Assembly (NCBI GenBank): GCA_006503475.1
Contig: RSEH01000037.1
Span: forward strand, 141,569-205,568
Direction: 5' to 3'
DNA: 64,000 nt
DNA from: Stentor roeselii
Lineage: Eukaryota > Ciliophora > Heterotrichea > Heterotrichida > Stentoridae
In this document: piece after piece, positions 60,343 to 64,000 of the stretch
How the letters are laid out: each line of letters opens with the position of its first letter
Numbering within the stretch: the stretch's first letter is position 1
Made by a program: the position numbers and the translations under genes
Notes under the pieces: generated by a model
What the model was told of the DNA's origin: nothing
The model's input: the letters and a program-made list of their open reading frames with translations, nothing else
The model's database searches: none

Positions 60343-61080
60343 TTATAATCATCAAAATGTCCAATGTCTGAAACATGTAAAAAAGATAGACACCAAAATG
60401 GTAGACATTACAAATTTTTTACCATAAAAATTCTGAGTTAATTCTTATTTGATAATCAAACTTATATTTAAGTTAGGTTTTATTAGCCTTGATATTCTTT
60501 CTGAAGAATAATTATTTATACAGAGTTTTCAATTCTCAAGTTTTATTAAAATTATATGGAAATTTATAATATATGTTAATTTATAGATATTAAAATCAAA
60601 TAAATTCTGGTGTTTTCTAAGAACTTGAGCATAAAAGATTTCCCAGCATTTCTGCATAACATAATATCTAAAATGGACTTTATTTTAGTATAATAATAAA
60701 TATTATGCATATTTTCCATAGTCACTTTCAATAGTTTATTGAGAACTGAAAAGTATATGTTTATATCTAAAAATTTATTCAACTGGTTTTGTCGAATTCG
60801 AAAGTTGCTAGTAAAATACTTCAAGAAATTACGGATTTGCTATATCAATAAGGATAATATCAAATAATTTACTATTTAAGTTAATGAAAGAATGAATTAA
60901 CTTATAATAGTGCAAAAATGAATTATTAATCTTTAAATCACCAATTATTAATCTAAGAATGAAATAAATAATAATCATATAATATATTCCAGACATCGTA
61001 ATCAATACCAATTCTTCAATAATCCATTCCATTATTTCTTTTCTATAAATGTTATGCAAATTCTGCATACTTCACGATTC
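60343..61080 (-). pseudogene. Possible gene debris: two short minus-strand frames
   Basis: Frames at 60829-61068 (MQNLHNIYRKEIMEW...) and 60576-60824 (internal MENMHNIYYYTKIKS) follow each other with a frame change and stop between. Hydrophobic and AT-driven in composition; both contain an N(L/M)HNIY motif, which might reflect a duplication. No domain recognised and no intron joins them. Low confidence that this was ever coding. Confidence 0.25.
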
Positions 61081-63386
61081 AGTAACCTGTTCAAATGCAT
61101 TTCCAGGGCTTAAAAGATAAATCTTTAAACAAAAAACCTTTCAAAGAGAAATCCACACGAAAAAACTGATACTTATATTAATTTTAAATAGAATACCCTA
61201 GTCAAAACTCGAGTCTCTTCAATTGCGTTCAAAACTACTCGAGCAGAGAAGGAATATCGAAAACCGTAATAATTATTCAGAAAATCAGGTTCTTGGCAAG
61301 TTATTAGAACTCTAAAAGGATAAAAAACAAGAAGCAGAGTCGAAAAAACATAAATAATTTAAATTTCACTAGCTTGTACTTCAAATTAAAACCTTGAGTC
61401 ACTTCTGCAGAACAAGGAGAAAGTTAGAAGAACTATAATTGAAAAAGCTGTTGAGATCTATAAAATATATATTTCCTTTCCTGAGTACTGCATTTCTGAG
61501 ATGCTGGTTTTAGAAAAAATTCAAGGCACAGCCAGATTATTCGAGATAAAGATAGACATGTTTCGATTTAAAAGCCGAATTTTATCATTTCTTTCAAGAG
61601 TAAGCTAAAGTTAGATATGAAAGTTGAGTATCAGTAAGAGGAGAACAATCAAGCTCTTAACTATTCTATTTACTAGATCTGTTTCTGTACAAACCTAATA
61701 TCCGAGATTCTGAACTTGAGCTTACATTCCGATTCAAGTACAAGTTTTTTCATTTCCAAGTAAGAGACCTAGCAAGAAGCAATCTCCTAATCGATATAAT
61801 CCATTCATATGAATGTGAAAACCCACTGATCTACCTTTACGATGATCTGTAGATCCTTCAACAGCACAGCGGGTGGATTTTTCTGCCTTACGAGGAGGTC
61901 TGGAAATTCCAAGCCTCACAAAAAGTCAGATAAAAGGAAAATACTTCGAAGACCCTTCTTCCTCAAGCGACATTCAAGTCAAAACAATAATCGAATCAGA
62001 ATACAGAGACTGGAAAATTGTTAGGTGAAGGGGATCCAAGTAATTATCTAATTTCTAAAACTCATTCTTAATTTCTACGCCCATTCTAGTCATGTGGCTC
62101 AACTTTTAAGTAAAGATCAATTAAAAAGATTAATTATTTATCAAGTTCCCACCCAAAAAACTATTCAGGGATTGGAATTTATTTGCCAGAAAAATATAGA
62201 TATTTACTCAGAGGTCGCACTAGTGGTGTTTCAGTCCTTTACTATTCTTGAAAGATTATCAGATTAATTTAGGGCTCTAGTGATGCAACTATATTATATG
62301 GAATAATAAAATGATTGAAAAACAAATGATTTACCAAATATTTCTATTTATTTTTACTCGAGATAATATTTTATCAAATGCTGATAGTTTCTGCGTAACT
62401 TCAAAATAAAATTTTATAAAAAACGCTTACGGGTTTAAACCGATCTTTTCCATGTCAATAATTTTTATTTTAATGAGATTTTATATCTCAGCACAATACA
62501 AACTTAATGGTTTATTAAAACTAATGAGTTAATTGTTAATGGTCATTATAAATTAAATCATAATAAATTATTTCATTTTTAGGTTGATAATTTCAGTAAG
62601 GTGAAAAACAATAAATTGCTATAATTGAAACTTGCAGGTTTATTTTTCATGAACCTAGACTCTCAAAAGTTTTTCAAATATGAATCGGCTATTGATTGCT
62701 TTAGTGATATTTTGAAAACAAAGCACCCAAGAATACTTATATAATTTCATCTAGCTAATAAAGCTTGTTAGAAAGTCATATTAAGTTAAATTTTATCTAA
62801 CATTTCAACATTTTCAACATAATCTTTAATAAAGTAACTTATAGTCCTTATTTTATATGAAAGTACCTCTAAAATAGTTTGCATAACCAGAAAATTGTAT
62901 AGCCAGACTCACCAAGTATGAATAATTATATGAAACATTCCATACTATTAATTCATTAAAGTATTATATAATTATTGGTTAAATACCTTAATCTAATAAC
63001 TATGTCTTTATTATGAATGGTTGTATTCAAAATTAACTCAATTCATTTGAATATTGTAATTCCTATGATATTTAAATAATGGAGAATAGCAATATATAGT
63101 TACCCAAAATGGAAGTGCCTAATTTCATACTAAATAATAGTTTCCTCAAAAAATAAATAACCTACGCTAATTCAACTATGAAAATTAGGAAAATATGTAG
63201 AAAGCTTAATTGATTGTGAATTAAATTCAAAGAATTCTAATAATATTCAATTATATAGCCTTTTAGGAAACTTATGCCTTAGAAGTAAGCTTAGAAAATT
63301 TTTTAGAAAAATAGAATAGGTTTATGATTCAAATTAATAGATGAATTTTGTGAGGAGTTGATTATTACTAATTTCTATTAATCTTC
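61081..63386. other. 2.3-kb region with a probable gene relic at about 61640-62035 and otherwise empty
   Basis: On the + strand around 61690-61855 one frame reads through LYKPNIRDSELELTFRFKYK and SNLLIDIIHSYECENPLIYL to a TAG, then continues ILQQHSGWIFLPYEEVWKF before another stop (TAA at ~61930). Codon use there is like that of real genes and unlike the flanks. I find no intron that removes the stops and do not recognise the family. The remainder, 62040-63386, is AT-rich with no frame or repeat recognised. Confidence 0.45.
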
Positions 63387-64000
63387 TTAGTTAGAAGGAT
63401 AAGCAAAACTAAAGGATGATAAAATCAAAAATTCCTTGCAGACTTTCAAATCTCTTTTGTATTTACTGAGTACTTTCAAACTTTCACAACTTTCACTTAT
63501 TCTTCTAATCTTTAAATCTATCAAACTGTATCTTGAATCAAAATCTTTAATCAACAAAAAATTCAAACACTTACAAAAATAAAATTGAAAACCTGAAAAA
63601 AATCCTATTTTCAATACTTTATCAAACTTATCATAAACAAAAGCATCCCAATTCAAATCTATAAACACAAAACAATTCGATGAAAACTTCCCTGATTGTA
63701 TTCCTTGCTCTAAGTCTAATAAAACTTTAGATGATCTCAAATTAATCATTTTTGATTTATTTTCACTCGACAAACACAGGTTTTTCAAATCTTTTGATAA
63801 ACAAACAAAGACAATTTGAGATTTAAAAAAGAAATACCGACTTTTTACTTTGAGATCACAACAATCAACAACAAAAATATCACCTCTCGATGTTCCGCAT
63901 ACTAAAATCGACTTCACAAGACACAAACTTGTGATTTGACAACCAAACTCTATCGATTTTATATCTTTCAATAATTCCAAACTGAAAAAGCAAACTTTTT
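63387..64000 (-). CDS. WD40-like beta-propeller protein (5' partial at window edge)
   Basis: Minus strand, open to the right edge of the window; the first ~203 C-terminal-side residues read ...KVCFFSLELLKDIKSIEFGC, SLCLVKSILVCGTSRGDIFV and VDCCDLKVKSR, a WD40-blade pattern, followed by less regular beta-rich segments (FVYDKFDKVLKIGFFSGFQF). The start lies outside the window. The family beyond beta-propeller cannot be stated. The stop is TAG. Confidence 0.55.
   Translation of the reverse strand, partial: KVCFFSLELLKDIKSIEFGCQITSLCLVKSILVCGTSRGDIFVVDCCDLKVKSRYFFFKSQIVFVCLSKDLKNLCLSSENKSKMINLRSSKVLLDLEQGIQSGKFSSNCFVFIDLNWDAFVYDKFDKVLKIGFFSGFQFYFCKCLNFLLIKDFDSRYSLIDLKIRRISESCESLKVLSKYKRDLKVCKEFLILSSFSFAYPSN

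Overview
The window looks like a piece of the somatic (macronuclear) genome of a heterotrich ciliate, most probably Stentor or a close relative. Three things point there. First, reading frames that stop in the middle of a conserved domain resume in frame once a 15-nt GT...AG insert is removed, almost always with an A at position 10. I place 26 such 15-nt introns and one 14-nt candidate; introns this small are known from Stentor-type heterotrichs. Second, genes are packed with gaps of 0 to 40 bp. Third, the code reads as standard: TAA and TAG are ordinary stops and no intact gene needs a reassigned codon. The species is an inference.

Layout. 1-12.85 kb is dense: the C-terminal part of a VPS13-type lipid-transfer protein, lipin, an acyl-protein-thioesterase-like hydrolase, a TMEM184-like membrane protein (two introns), a Polo-like kinase, a CCCH+RING protein with a 39-bp minisatellite, a DNAJB13-like J protein, a DOT1-like methyltransferase, an LRRC46-like protein and a divergent 14-3-3 protein. 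14.5-29.9 kb holds five tandem-related genes, each encoding a seven-transmembrane receptor fused to a phosphatidylinositol-phosphate kinase (GPCR-PIPK). Each is split by four or five tiny introns at shared positions, and at least three decayed copies lie between them. A reverse-strand block (calcium-dependent protein kinase, an unidentified frame, DNAAF1) sits between copies A and B. 30.4-38.2 kb holds GAPDH, a dehydrogenase, a thiolase, an aldo-keto reductase, a CXC-domain protein and five small unknown proteins. 38.76-46.5 kb is one gene for a 2571-residue protein: about 39 WD40 repeats, a six-transmembrane TRP-like channel and a terminal coiled coil. 46.7-64 kb is AT-rich and gene-poor: a DUF229-type sulfatase-like protein, a secreted methyltransferase-like protein, a cathepsin B-like protease, a second dehydrogenase, a B-box-like protein, several decayed genes, and a WD40-like protein that runs off the right edge.

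Themes. Lipid signalling and membrane lipid handling recur (VPS13, lipin, thioesterase, five PIP kinases). Ca2+/phosphorylation signalling is represented by a calcium-dependent kinase, a Polo kinase, a 14-3-3-like protein that has lost its phosphopeptide-binding triad, and a channel. Three genes between 9.5 and 17.4 kb belong to ciliary families (DNAJB13-like, LRRC46-like, DNAAF1). The strongest candidates for something undescribed are the GPCR-PIPK array with its stop-free introns and relics, and the 39xWD40-channel fusion.
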